A stretch of DNA of 64,000 bases from Megalobrama amblycephala (lineage: Eukaryota; Chordata; Actinopteri; Cypriniformes; Xenocyprididae): positions 36,463,728-36,527,727 of the forward strand of contig NC_063062.1 of assembly GCF_018812025.1 (NCBI RefSeq), read 5' to 3'. This document shows, piece by piece, positions 34,183 to 45,375 of this stretch. Both the position numbers and the translations under genes were made by a program. The notes beneath the pieces were generated by a model. It was not told the origin of the DNA and ran no database searches. It saw nothing but the letters and a program-made list of their open reading frames with translations. How positions within the stretch are numbered: the stretch's first letter is position 1; the number at the start of each line of letters is the position of its first letter.

Positions 34183-36165
34183 TCTGATGACGCTTGATTT
34201 TTATGCTAGATTTGAGGAGCAGAATGGTGGAGTTTTATAACTCTCCTCAAGATAGAAGTTTCATTTAATGTGGAAAGAAAGTGTAGTCAAACTTTTTAAA
34301 CAATGTAAGATTAAAGTGAGTCCTGGTCCAGATGGAATAAGTGGTAGGGTGCTGAAACTCGGTCCAATTTTTGCTTATATTTTTAATTGGTCTTTTGAGG
34401 TTCAGTATGTACCAAAACTGTGGAAACATTCTATTATTATTCCGGTAGCGAAAAATAATTTGTCCTAAAGGCTTGACAGATTATAGACCAGTCTCTTTGA
34501 CCTCAGTTATAATGAAGGTATTTGAGAAATTAGTAAAAGAGTTATTATTGGAAAAAAAAAAAAAACTAAACTATTTCTCGACCCAATGCACTTCACCTAC
34601 AGGGCGGGGAGAGACGTGCAAAATGCGACACTGACCTTACTGGACCTGTTGTATGAACAATGGAGGGTAGTAGTAATAATGCAAGGCTTTTATTTGTAGA
34701 TTTTTCTTCTGCATTTAACACGATCCAACCAAGCTTGTTGAGTTTTGGTGAGGATGCAAGAATGGCCACTTGATTACTAGATATCCTTACATGTCTCAGA
34801 GGGTAAGGGTTAAAGTGTTAGTTCACCCAAAAATGAAAATTCTGTCATTAATTACTCACCCTCATGTCGTTCCACACCCGTAAGACCTTCGTTCATCTTC
34901 AGAGCACATATTAAGATATTTTTGATAAAATCTGTGATGGCTCAGTGAGGCCTGCATTGACAGAAATATAATAAACTCTTTCAAATGCCCAGAAAGCTAC
35001 TAAAGACGTATTTAAAACAGTTCATGTGACTACAGTGGTTCAACTTTAATGTTATAAAGCGACGAGAATACTTTTTGTGTGCCAAAAAAACTAAATAACA
35101 AACGTGATTTCAGTAAAGTGTTTCATAAGTGTTTCAAAATTTCTGTGGTTCACCACTGGGGGGGCGTGACTTTGGTAGTTTGATACACACTCTGAATCAC
35201 TGATTCAAAACAAAAGATTCGTAAAGCTTCGAAGCTTCATGAGGCAGTGTTTTGAAATCGCCCATCACTAGATATTGTTGATTAAAGTCGTTATTTAGTT
35301 TTTTTTTTTTTTTTTCGTGCATAAAAAGTATTCTCGTTGCTTCATAACATGAAACATTAAATATGTCTTTACTAGCTTTCTGGGCATTTGAAAGTGTAAA
35401 TTATTTTGCTGTCAATGGAGGCCTCACTGAGCCATCGAATTTCATCAAAAATATCTTAATTTGTGTTCTGAAGATGAACGAAGGTCTTACGGGTGTGGAA
35501 CGACAAGAGGGTGAGTAATAAATGACAGAATTTTCATTTTTTGGGTGAACTAACCCTTTAATAGCATTCTGTCAGTCCCTATAGCTACATCTATTGGCTC
35601 CTCTCCTCTACATCCTATACACAAATGAGTGTCGTAGTCAGCTTGACAATCGGTACATTCTTAAGTTTGCTGATGACACAGTTATAGTAAGTTTGTTGCC
35701 TGATGAGGAGAGGGAACACAGGCCTATATAGTATCTTGCAAACTGGTGTCGAGAGGCTCGTCTACTTCTAAACGCTGAGAAAACCAAGGACGTGCATCCA
35801 CCTGCGGCGAAATCAGTCAGCAGTCCCATGTACGATTGTCGTTAATCATTTGATTGAATGGGTCGAAAGTTATAAGTACCTTTCGATAATAAATTCAATT
35901 TTGGAGAGAATACTGATAGACTGTGTAAGATGAGCCAACAAAGACTTTAATGTATGCGGAAATTAGCCAAATTTAATATTGACAAGACATTGATGACTGC
36001 TTTTTATAAGGCATATATTGAATCGATTTTAACATTTTCATTGAAAACAAAAGAATGCACTATCAAAGGTTGTAAATAACTGCAGTAAAGGTATTGGGTG
36101 TGAAATTACCTGGGTTGTCAGATTTGTTTGATATTCAGGTGATAAAGAAAGCGCATCTCACCCTC
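34183..36165 (+). pseudogene. LINE reverse transcriptase remnant (Rex1/L2/CR1-like)
   Basis: Degenerate ORF2 of a non-LTR retrotransposon, the enzyme that reverse-transcribes its own RNA at the nick site. In order I read FYARFE (34190s), SPGPDGISGRVLK (about 34320), YVPKLWKHSIIIPVAK (to 34455), DYRPVSLTSVIMKVFEKLV, then FVDFSSAFNTIQPSLL (motif A with the first catalytic Asp, about 34695). After a 752-bp insertion come PLLYILYTNECRS, KFADDTVIVSLL (motif C, about 35670), and NWCREARLLLNAEKTKD. The 3' end is GVKLPGLSDLFDIQVIKKA (about 36095). Several frameshifts and stops make it inactive. Family placement is from motif recall. Confidence 0.9.
34810..35561. mobile_element. TTAA fold-back MITE inserted in the LINE
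   Basis: Bounded by TTAA at 34810-34813 and 35558-35561. The left end AGTGTTAGTTCACCCAAAAA and about 90 following bases are mirrored at the right end (GGGTGAACTAACCCTTTAA). The arms include CTCACCCTCATGTCGTTCCA and GTAAGACCTTCGTTCATCTT and their complements. It lies between reverse transcriptase motifs A and C, with LINE sequence resuming directly after the second TTAA. The centre holds GATTCGTAAAGCTTCGAAGC. Ends suggest a piggyBac-type target preference. Confidence 0.93.
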
Positions 36166-36345
36166 TTTAGGAGGCATTTGATGAGGGCGGGGCAACCTGT
36201 CACTCACATGAGATCCACCAATAGCAAGCCACAACCATCCACAGACAAAATCAAGCCCCGCCCTACATTTGTTCTTGTTCCAGAAGTGTTCACTCAGATA
36301 TATGGCACAATAGATAAGAAAACACTATCGAAACTTCAGTTTCAT
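36166..36345 (+). mobile_element. Fragment of GGCGGGGCAACCTGTCACTC MITE family
   Basis: Shares CGGGGCAACCTGTCACTCAC, GAGATCCACCAATAGCAAGC and CAAAATCAAGCCCCGCCCTA with copies at 39758 and 45115 (the latter inverted). Joined directly to the LINE tail on its left. Confidence 0.85.
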
Positions 36346-36384
36346 GCTGACTTTTTTTTTTTTTTAAATGCAGACTTTTGACGA

Positions 36385-36943
36385 TAGCTCAGTTTGGCCG
36401 GACGGCCAGCTCTAGGAAGGGTTCTGGTCGACCCAAACATCTTCCATTTAAGGATTATGGAGGCCACTGTGCTCTTAGGAACATTAAGTGCAGCAGAAAT
36501 TTTTTTTGCCTTGCCACAATTCTGTCTCTGAGCTCTTCAGGCAGTTCCTTTGACCTCATGATTCTCATTTGCTCTGACATGCACTGTGAGCTGTAAGGTC
36601 TTATATAGACAGGTGTGTGGCTTTCCTAATCAAGTCCAATCAGCTGGACTCAAATGAAGGTGTAGAACCATCTCAAGGATGATCAGAAGAAATGGACAGC
36701 ACCTGAGTTAAATATATGAGTGTCACAGCAAAGGGTCTGAATACTTAGGACCATGTGATATTTCAGTTTTTCTTTTTTAATAAATCTGCAAAAATGTCAA
36801 CAATTCTGTGTTTTTCTGTCAATATGGGGTGCTGTGTGTACATTAATGAGGAAAAAAATGAACTTAAATTATTTTAGCAAAATTGCTGCAATATAACAAA
36901 GAGTGAAAAATGTAAGGGGGTCTGAATCCTTTCCGTACCCACT
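36385..36943 (-). pseudogene. Tc1-like element, 5' end and start of transposase
   Basis: On the minus strand the terminal repeat starts at about 36943 with AGTGGGTACGGAAAGGATTC and is flanked by TA. Inside are a 5' non-coding region and then the transposase start near 36560: ATGAGGTCAAAGGAACTGCC, encoding MRSKELPEELRD. A helix-turn-helix region with a deletion follows, then AGCTGGCCGTCCGGCCAAAC at the left limit. Only the N-terminal DNA-binding part remains; the catalytic domain is absent. It is a different family from the 425 and 58725 elements. Confidence 0.88.
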
Positions 36944-36945
36944 TA

Positions 36946-37609
36946 GATTTGAGCCTCTAAAGACAGTCATGGCCACCAAAGTGTACCGTATTGATGGAAT
37001 GTGTTGAATTTGTTGTGTAGACCAGCAGGTGCACGTGTGACTTCTCTGAGTGCCGAACACGAGGGCGTCCAACAGCAATCTAATCACTGCAATCTCACTT
37101 CCACAGCGAGCGCAGACTGCGGTTCTCCTGATCGATTACCGCTCAGTCCGTCTGTGTGTGTGGGAATGTGTGCGTCTCCTACAAGGTTCAAAACGCTCAC
37201 ACGTGAGTTGTGCATGCAAATGAAACATTTCACAAGGCCGCAGAGTGTGCTGATGGTTATTATATCTATTTTTAGATGAGCACAGGACTGTGCGTACTTC
37301 AGTGTCAAGCGCCAATTAGATGTAATATGTATTGAGGGTCTAGCTTGGTATGCTAATGTTATGATCTGAAGAAGCTCTGGAGAAGGGCACATTAAGTTCC
37401 TTGAGCCTCAAGGACTCTGAAAATATAAGCAATAACGGATCAATGCTTTGATCAATCGTAGCAATTACCGTTTAAAGCAGGTTTTGCTGTGCCACGCTAG
37501 CATTCTGCCTAGCATCATCACCCAGCATGCCACACTGCATCCTGAATGAAAAATTCATGAGGATCCCTTTTATAGGGAATATATCAAGTGCCAAATTACA
37601 GAGGATGAG
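36946..37609. promoter_or_regulatory. Candidate enhancer-like single-copy block
   Basis: Non-repetitive sequence with an octamer ATGCAAAT at 37214-37221 and a consensus-type MEF2 site CTATTTTTAG at 37266-37275. CGCCAATTAGATG and GCAGGTGCACGTGTG (E-box type) are also present. No ORF with coding character. Function is inferred from motif co-occurrence only. Confidence 0.3.
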
Positions 37610-37636
37610 ACACACACACACACACACACACACACA
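37610..37636. repeat. (AC)n microsatellite
   Basis: About 27 bp of AC. Confidence 0.9.
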
Positions 37637-38163
37637 TACCCAGACTATCTTTCTCTCTCATAAGCAAGTCCAGACAGAATCCACACACTTTTTTTTAGAT
37701 GTTCTGTGCTAATATTTTTGGTGCAAAAATATCTTCATACAGTTATTTGTGGCGGAAATGTAATCTCCAATGATTTACATATCCCATAATCATGTACTAA
37801 TGTCTATACTGTATAGTTTCAGTACTCATTTTGCTTCACCAATACAACCTGTGCTTTCTCAGTCATTCTTCTCTACAACAGGAAGTAGATACACACCACA
37901 CTGTGTATTATAATATAATAAGTATATAGTTCACCACGCTGTTTCAGAGTGAAGTGCGTCAATAAGCTCATTTACACACGATCAGCTCATGTTACAGCGT
38001 TTTAAAAAGCAAGCGCTTCACAGTAAATGCTGCAAACTCCGTAAGTGCTGCATGTTTAATGAGCAATGCAACATTTATTTTCAAATTTGCATAACTTGTG
38101 AACAGATGATTACAGAATTTCACTTTGCTATGAAAAATGCTTGTAAACCTGTTATCACAGAAA
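37637..38163. other. Non-coding sequence
   Basis: Nothing recognised. Confidence 0.5.
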
Positions 38164-38171
38164 GCTTAAAG

Positions 38172-39755
38172 CATGCAACGTCAACTGGCGGCCCGCGGGC
38201 CAAATCCGGCCCGCCAGAGATTTCCATCCGGCCCCCAGAATAATACTGAATTCAGGAATAGCCTTGTAAGAGGAAAAAAGTTTAGGGCTGGTCCGAATAC
38301 CATTTTTTGAGCTTCGAAGCTTCGGTAGTAATGAACGTATTTTTCTCTCTAATAAAGGCAGGAATCTGTGTCTGTATGTCCGTTTGCATTTTTATTATTT
38401 CGAGAACCGTTCATCCAATCGACTTCACAAGGCAGTGCAGTGTCGCATTTGGTGCAATATAGATGGACACGCGAGACGCGACACATTCAGAATTAATAAA
38501 CTTTTAGTAAACTACAGTCAGAACAGCGCGAGCGGGAAGCGGCGCACCTCATGCGGGCAGGGCTTATGCTCCGAGAACGGACACTGCACTAGTGATATAA
38601 AACGCACACACACAGGTCTGTTAAATTAAGCAATACTTTTAAGGTAGTCTAATATTTTTCTGACTAACAAATTGGCACAGTAAGGGTAGATTTAAATAAA
38701 GAAAAACGAAATTTAAATAAAGAAAAAACGAAATTTAAATAAAGAAAAAACGAAATTTATATAAACAAAAACGAAATTTAAATAAAGAAAAAACGAAATT
38801 TAAATAAAGAAAAATGAAATTTAAATAAAGAAAAACGAAATTAAGTTAAATTAAAAACGAGATTAATTTAGATTGATAATAACGGGTAAAAATGCTAATA
38901 CATTTTGTTTCTATTATTGTATTTTCCACAGTGTCAAAGCAACAAAACACAAGCTCAGACATGCACTTCGGTCCATACAAACTCCGCTGTTCTGAACACT
39001 CCCGTTGCTGGAACACACGTCGGTTCTATTTCTAGCATGCACGCGTTTTCCGCATGGCTCGAGCGCGCCTGAGACGCGTGTCTCAGTGTGCAAACTCCAA
39101 CCTGTTAAATATGGGAGCCGACATAAAAACGGACACGCCACGCAGCTGAGACGCTCACGCAGCCAGTGTGTCGCCGGCCTTATTCAAGGGGAATGAGAAT
39201 CGTTTCGCGGGGGATCCCAGGTGTGCAAAAAATAAAAATAAAAAAATATTCGAATGTCAAATTTTCAAATCGAATACCAACCCACCGAACGAATATTTGA
39301 ATATTCGGGTCCGTTCCATATTTATTTATTTTTAAATCTAACGAAAAAAAAAAAAACCCTTCTGAAAAGTAGCTTGTGCCATAGCCTGCCTTCAGTCAAG
39401 AATGACGATAAACGCGTTGCTCTCATTGAACATCTTTTATTGTTTCACGTGCTCATTTTTTCACAAATGTCAAAATTTTCCTTGCCTGGGATTAGCGCAC
39501 AATTGCGTGACAGTGATGGACAGCTTGACAGCCTCACAAATATGAAGCCTAAAATATCGCTATCGCCCCCTGGTGGCTTGCTGCAGTACAGGTAATATGT
39601 AAAAAATAAAATACATTTGGAATTAGAATTAGTATATCAAATAATAACATATTAGGATACAATTCGAATTTTATTTTATATTACGAGTATCTGGCCCTTA
39701 CAGTGTCTGCAGAGAAAAATTCTGGCCCTTGGACAAATATAGTTGATGACCCCTG
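38172..39755. mobile_element. Non-autonomous hAT element with 8-bp TSD
   Basis: The direct repeat GCTTAAAG lies at 38164-38171 and 39756-39763, exactly flanking a 1,584-bp unit. The right end, on the minus strand, is CAGGGGTCATCAACTATATT, a Charlie-like hAT terminus; the left end CATGCAACGTCAACTGG is a decayed match. Subterminal GC-rich GGCGGCCCGCGGGCCAAATC is typical of this fish family. A second element may be nested inside (GGGCTGGTCCGAATACC at 38285 against CGAATACCAACCC near 39270). There is no transposase. The CG-rich part at 38460-39180 gives spurious ORFs. Confidence 0.9.
38691..38860. repeat. 22-bp minisatellite inside the hAT element
   Basis: Seven to eight copies of AAATTTAAATAAAGAAAAAACG with small length changes. 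Confidence 0.93.
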
Positions 39756-39757
39756 GC

Positions 39758-40110
39758 TTAAAGTAACCATGAAACCAAAATGGACAATCCTTGTTTTGTT
39801 TTGTTTTGTTTGTTTTGTTTTGTCTTTTTAATGGAATATTGCAGTGTTTATTCTAAATGATTTATCAGTGCACATCATTATTGTTTTAAATCCATGTTTC
39901 TCATAATCTTGAATCTGAATATCTTCCCCTCTCTCTTGCTGCGTCTCTTCTCCTCTCTGATTATAAGGGCGGGGCAACCTGTCACTCACATGAGATCCAC
40001 CAATAGCAAACCACAGCCATCTATCAATTCCCCACGGACAAAATCAATCATTTATATAAACTTTAACAATTTAATCAAGCTTTTAAACTCTAATCAAATG
40101 AAAATAAAAC
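39758..40110 (+). mobile_element. TTAA-type MITE, disrupted at its left edge
   Basis: Starts at TTAAAGTAACCATGAAACCA and runs through CTCTTCTCCTCTCTGATTAT and GGGCGGGGCAACCTGTCACT. It matches the inverted copy at 45115-45375. Its first bases form part of the target duplication of the hAT element on its left, so the hAT inserted at this MITE's terminus. The right terminus is lost in T-rich sequence. Confidence 0.8.
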
Positions 40111-40184
40111 AATTAATTAATTTTTTTTTTTTTTTACTTATTTGTCACATAAGATGCTGCACAACAGAACTGTATATATTCTGT

Positions 40185-40977
40185 TCTGGACCTATAATGC
40201 CCCTTTTCACAAGATGTAATATAAGTCTCTAGCATCTCCAGAATGTGTCTGTGAAGTTTCAGCTCAAAATCCCCCACAGATCATTTATTATTGTCAAATT
40301 TGCCCCTATTTGGGTGTGAGCAAAAACACACCGTTTTTGTGTGTGTCCCTTTAAATGCAAATGAGCTGCTGCTCCCGCCCCCTTTCCAGAAGAGGGCGGA
40401 GCTTTAACAGCTCAACAACAACAAAGCTGGAGAATCTCACGCAGCCAAAATGAGGATTGTCAGTAACGGTGTTCAGACTTACATTGTTCAAACCGGAGTC
40501 GACACTGATGGAGAGACTCAGGAAGAAGTTACAACTTTTAGAATGAAACTGGACGTTTCTGAATGGTTAGTGGATAAATTGATGTAGTTGCTGTGGAGTT
40601 GATTCAACTCATCCACTAGCATGTGCCGTCATGTTCATCTTTTGTGTTAAATTGACCCTCGTTTGTGAAGCAGTCCGGCGTAAAATGACGGCATGACAAC
40701 AACACTCGACTACAACTCTTCCTCTTCTCTAAAGCAGCCCAACATGGCCCCGCCCCCTTTATTGAGTGTTCTCGGGGGCGGGGTTTATTTACATTTCCGG
40801 GTTTGTGATGTCACTAACCCGGGAAGAAGCTTGTTTGTTGTAGTCCTTAAAGAAAATATCTCTCTTTGCATTGAACTTTGAGCGTCGTAACTTTGCAGAT
40901 GTTGTTTATGCTCAAACAGCAACATTACACACTAACTAATGTTTAAAAAGTGAAATCATAATCAACCTCCCCTTTAA
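40185..40977 (+). mobile_element. TTAA MITE with exon-like cargo, complete copy
   Basis: Right end CAACCTCCCCTTTAA (TTAA at 40974-40977); left end slightly decayed (GGACCTATAATGCCCCTTTT). Internal landmarks include GTGTGTCCCTTTAAATGCAA, GGGCGGAGCTTTAACAGCTC, and TCGGGGGCGGGGTTTATTTA. A second copy in inverse orientation is at 47835-49228. It contains a 45-codon ORF described separately. Confidence 0.88.
40450..40587 (+). pseudogene. Exon-like ORF captured in a MITE
   Basis: ATG to TAG, 45 codons, beginning MRIVSNGVQTYIVQTGVDT and continuing with EEVTTFRMKLDVSEW. A donor-like sequence GAATG|GTTAGT lies at the Trp codon (junction after 40565). The pattern NGVQPY followed by LDVSEW before a splice site recalls the first exon of fish P2X7-like genes that carry a Cys-rich C-terminal-type domain. 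That link is from memory. In the second MITE copy (48134-48000, minus) position 10 is Pro rather than Thr, and a short deletion removes the end. I read it as host exon sequence picked up by the element, not an expressed gene. Confidence 0.45.
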
Positions 40978-41734
40978 AGGTCTTGAGGGTTTATCTCTGT
41001 TTGCATCTATCAGAAAATACTTCACATTATGTATCATTTAGTTTATACGACTCAAAACAGTATACGCAGTGCTTAAATTGCACAGCACCTTCGACTCAAA
41101 ACGAAATTGCCACGTTCATTCCTCCTTCACTCTCTCTTTCTATTAACGCTGTCCCGATGTGCCATGTTCCATTGCCTTGTGTGCTTATACACACAAATGA
41201 ATCTATTCAGAGCAGGCCTAAGACTTTTGATCAGACTAAAGAGGCAATAAAAACAAAGTCAGAGTTAATTACTTGAGAATATCACTCAGGACAGTCATTG
41301 TGAGGGTTATTAAAATTATTCACAGATATTAGCAGAATGCACAAACTGATATAGAAGATAATGAAAGCAGTGATAATTTACTATCGGGTGCATTCAAAGT
41401 TTAATAACTCTATAATGACTTGGCTAGATTAAAAGTGATTTTATGTGTTAAAAGGACACTGAGTAAATGAACAGCATGTGCTGTAATAAAGATGAAGACG
41501 AGACAACTGAAGTTCAAAGAAGAGAAAGTTCCTGTTCTAATCTGCTCTTTCAGAAGCTTCCAGACTTTTGAGAGATGTGGAGATCAGTGATCACTTCATG
41601 TCCGCTCAGAGCAAAGCACAAATGTGAGATTAAAGGAACAGTTCTCGAAAATACCCTCATGTCACCCCAAATCTGTAACACAAAAGGAGGATTTTTTTGT
41701 TCATTGTTCAACCACAGTCCATATGACTTTTGTG
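40978..41734. other. Non-coding sequence
   Basis: No feature recognised. The 97-aa ORF at 40983-41276 lacks domain character. Confidence 0.5.
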
Positions 41735-41905
41735 CGATCCCTTGTGTAAAAGAAGTGCACTTTAACATACTTCTAAAAAGAGTACTTATTACAGAACTAA
41801 TATACTTTAAAAGAATATACTGAATGTCATGTTTTCAGACACTTAACTGCATTAAATGAAAATATATTACAGTTTATACATTTACATTAATTGCAGTTAG
41901 AGTGC
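41735..41905. mobile_element. Repeat of the GTGCACTT/AGTACTT type
   Basis: Related to the 24580-25180 repeat, with shared GTGCACTTTAA, ATATACTTTAAAAG and TCAGACACTTAACTGCATTA. Confidence 0.5.
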
Positions 41906-41999
41906 TTTTTGAATCACTTATTAGCCGCTTATAGCATTCCTGTAAAATTTTAAATACAAAACCTTGGCATCCGTTTTCACACTTTTAATTAGGTCTATC

Positions 42000-42193
42000 C
42001 AGGTTTTTTGTAATGTCTCTCAGCTATCTCTCTTTCTACAGTCTTTCTTCAAATCTCCCTCTCGCTCACTTTCTCTCCTCCGCCATTATGAGTGGCCACG
42101 CCCCCTACTGCTGATTGGCTACAAGTGTGTTGTGCTGCTCGGTCCGATCCACTTTCAACAGCGCTTCTCAGAAATCGCTTACTGCACCTTTAA
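42000..42193. mobile_element. TTAA MITE fragment (TTAAAGGTGCAGTAAGCG)
   Basis: On the minus strand the end is TTAAAGGTGCAGTAAGCGAT at the TTAA of 42190-42193. The interior has GGCCACGCCCCCTACTGCTG and GATTGGCTACAAG. The other end is not identified. Confidence 0.6.
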
Positions 42194-42766
42194 GCACACT
42201 TCAAATTCAAAGTCATACAACTTCCCCTCCACTGCTCCAAATGTGAAGACATTGACTACTTTTACAACACTTTTATGGTGTTTTTGGTCCTTGAAAGAGG
42301 ATGGCGTATGGGGTAAGTGTTTCCTAGAAGTGATTATATACACATTAAATTTATGGGTGAACTGTTCCTTCAAGAATGAAAGAATCATTTCCAGTGAGTC
42401 ATGTAGGGAATGACTACAATAGGGACCTGAAGTTCTCTGCCTGGAGTTAGTGTCATCACAGATGAGAGAAAAGAGAGGTCCATTAGTCTCTCCTGTCACT
42501 AGGCTAAATATTATATGAGTGTCTTTTTCTAGATTTGAGGGAACCTTTAAGGTGGTGACTCAGCACAAATTAAGAAGTTCATATCAGACCTGCAGCAGTA
42601 AGCACATTTTTACACAGTTTTAAGCTTTTGTTTTTTACAATATTTCTCATGTCATAATGTCATAGTCAACCATTTTTGTCTATTTTACTATGCTAATGAT
42701 CTGTCAGTGTGAAATAGACTACTCTGTCAATAACTTGTCTATTTTACTGATATTACTACAAGTAAA
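42194..42766. other. Non-coding sequence
   Basis: Nothing recognised. Confidence 0.5.
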
Positions 42767-43652
42767 TTAAAGGATTAGTTCATTTCAGAATTCAAATGTC
42801 CTGATAATTTACTCACCTCCATGTCATCCAAGATGTTCATGTCTTTCTTTCTTCAGTGGAAATGAAATGAAGGTTTTTGAGGAAAACATTCCAGGATTTT
42901 TCTCCATATAGTGGACTTCACTGGGGTTCAACGGGTTGAAGGTCCAAATGTCAGTTTCAGTGCAGCTTCAAAGAGCTCTACATGATCCCAGACGAGGAAT
43001 AAGAGTCTTATCTAGAGAAACCATCGGACATTTTCTATGAAAAATAAAATTATATACTTTTTAACCACAAATGCTCGTCTTGCACTGCTCTGTGATACTC
43101 CACGCATTACGTAATCATGTTGGAAAGGTCATGCATAGTACCGCGGTAGAGCGAAAAACTCCATCTCATTTTCTCCTCCAACTTCAAAATCGTCCGACAT
43201 TGTTGTTTTACCTTCTTTTGTAAAGGGTGTTTGACTTAGTCTTTGCACTTTCACTTTGTAAACACTAGATCGATACTTCTGCCTACGTCACGCGTGACCT
43301 TTCCAACATGTTTACGTAATGCATGGCGTATCGCAGAGCAGTGCAAGACGAGCATTTGTGGTTAAAAAGTATATACATTTGTATTGTTTTTTAGAAAATG
43401 ACTGATGGTTTCTCTAGATAAGACTCTTATTCCTCGTCTGGGATCATGTAGAGCTCTTTGAAGCTGCACTGAAACTGACATTTGGACCTTCAACCCATTG
43501 AACCCCAGTGAAGTCCACTATATGGAGAAAAATCCTGGAATGTTTTTGGAATTTCTTTTCGACTGAAGAAAGAAAGACATGAACATGTTGGAAGACATGA
43601 GGGTGAGTAAATTATCAGGGAATTTGAATTCTGAAGTGAACCAATCCTTTAA
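42767..43652. mobile_element. Angel-like TTAA fold-back MITE
   Basis: Bounded by TTAA at 42767-42770 and 43649-43652. Left arm AGGATTAGTTCATTTCAGAA; right arm ends TCTGAAGTGAACCAATCCTT. The arms stay complementary for several hundred bases: CTCACCTCCATGTCATCC, ATGTTCATGTCTTTCTTTC, CCTTCAACCCATTGAACCCC and CATGATCCCAGACGAGGAAT all have mirrored partners. The whole 886 bp is thus close to a single inverted repeat with its centre near 43200. This fits the Angel family of short inverted-repeat fish transposons. Confidence 0.93.
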
Positions 43653-45114
43653 GTTGATGAAATACTGCAAAATAACAAAAACGTGACCAACGTTTTTTCA
43701 TTATATTTTTGTCAGCAGTGTTTTTTTCATTAAAATTGCTTATTTATTATCAATAAGCACCTTTTTCATTATATCTTTGTTATCACTGAAACAAATCTAC
43801 CATTTTCATCAGTAATTAACATGATTAACAGGTAAAGCTGACAGGTGTGGAAGTTAAAAGCTAAAAAAATCCAGTCTGTCCTGCATCTGTGTGCGGGTTG
43901 GTAAAACACGTCTATTTCAGCCCGTCCAAATAAACTGAAAGGGACTTGATTCCGTTGACCTTGATGCTGATGTCTAAACAGAATTAGTTTTATTCCCTAC
44001 AGCAGCATCTGTCAGGATTTTTACTGATTTACTCTGTTGCCAGAGTTCATTAGGTCTGTAACAGAGACGTCCATGGCAGACGCTAAACATTTGCCAAGAC
44101 CAATCCGCTTACAAGAGCTTCCACCACTTGCTGACTCGTATGACTTATGAAATGTTGTGGAAAATCTTTCTTTTGTAAAGACTAAAGTCATGTCAGGACA
44201 TTGTATTAGCGATAAAAGAGTTTCTGCTTCTCTGAATCTCAGTCTAATGTGAAAAGAAGAAATACAAAGTCTGCATTCTAAATAATGACAATGATAGCTT
44301 GAAAGTGAAGCACAATGTAACATTTAAACTGCCCAGCTGGGAAAAATGAATGCAATAGTTTTTCACGACATGCTCAGAATATGAAGGCAGTCGTGGATGA
44401 GCAGCAACGTAAGCAATTGCATTTACTCTCCTTTAATAACCAAGACTTGATGCAATCTCTATAATGACTGTATGAATATGTTATTCATTTGCACAAACTA
44501 GAATGGTTCTTTCAAATAATGACAATAACAATCCACTAAAAGTGTGCAGAGTGAGCCTATAGCCTATTACTCACAATGCTGTGACTGTTGCATTGATTTC
44601 AACATGATAACAATGGGAAATGTTCAAAGAAAGTAATTCTAGACGTGAACGCCGTCCTCTGCTCAAACACGGCCAGGTTAAGTAGGTCCATTAACTCAAC
44701 TCAGCAACCAAAAGACACTTTGACCTTGAGCCAGAAAGTCTAAGAGCAACGAAGCCATGAGCAGCACGCTGTTAGCTGCTTATAATGAGCCGAAACAACA
44801 TCTGATAGTCTATTAGATGCACACAAACGATAAAGAAAAAAATCTATAAATGAAATCCCACATTGATGCATTTTTAATTAGACATAAAATATTAATACTT
44901 AACTGCACATGGCCACATACATATGATCTTCTCGCCTAATAACCATCTGTGATGTCTAATGGCTTTAATAGTCAAATGGTTGTTAAGCAGCCAGACAAAT
45001 CAATGCTGTCTCATTCTTACGTGCATCTGTTTTCAATACTTGACGTACATTGTGTGATCTCTCTTTACTTTACAAACCAACTTCATGTTTGACACAAAAA
45101 GCCACAGTTTGTGC
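43653..45114. other. Non-coding sequence
   Basis: Single-copy-looking 1.46 kb. The 100-aa minus ORF at 44323-44021 has no recognisable domain or start context. Confidence 0.5.
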
Positions 45115-45375
45115 CGTATATCCGAGTGAAACGCTTCTGCAGACAAGAACAAATGTAGGGCGGGGCTTGATTTTGTCTGTGTGGTTGTGGTTTGCTATTG
45201 GTGGATCTCATGTGAGTGATAGGTTGCCCCGCCCTCATCATCAGAGAGGAGAAGAGATGGGATTTAAAACAATAACAATTTGCACAGATAAATTATTTAG
45301 AATAAACATTGCATTATTCCATTAAACAAAATTTGAACTGTCCGTTTTGATTCCATTGTGACTTTAGGGCTCGTT
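45115..45375 (-). mobile_element. MITE copy, same family as 39758
   Basis: Inverse orientation. GTAGGGCGGGGCTTGATTTT, CTATTGGTGGATCTCATGTG, GGTTGCCCCGCCCTCATCAT, and ends near TTCCATTGTGACTTTAGGGC. Confidence 0.85.

Noticed and set aside
40983..42413. ORFs of 97 and 149 aa as host exons
   Set aside because: No domain, poor context; the 149-aa frame overlaps a MITE fragment (42000-42193).
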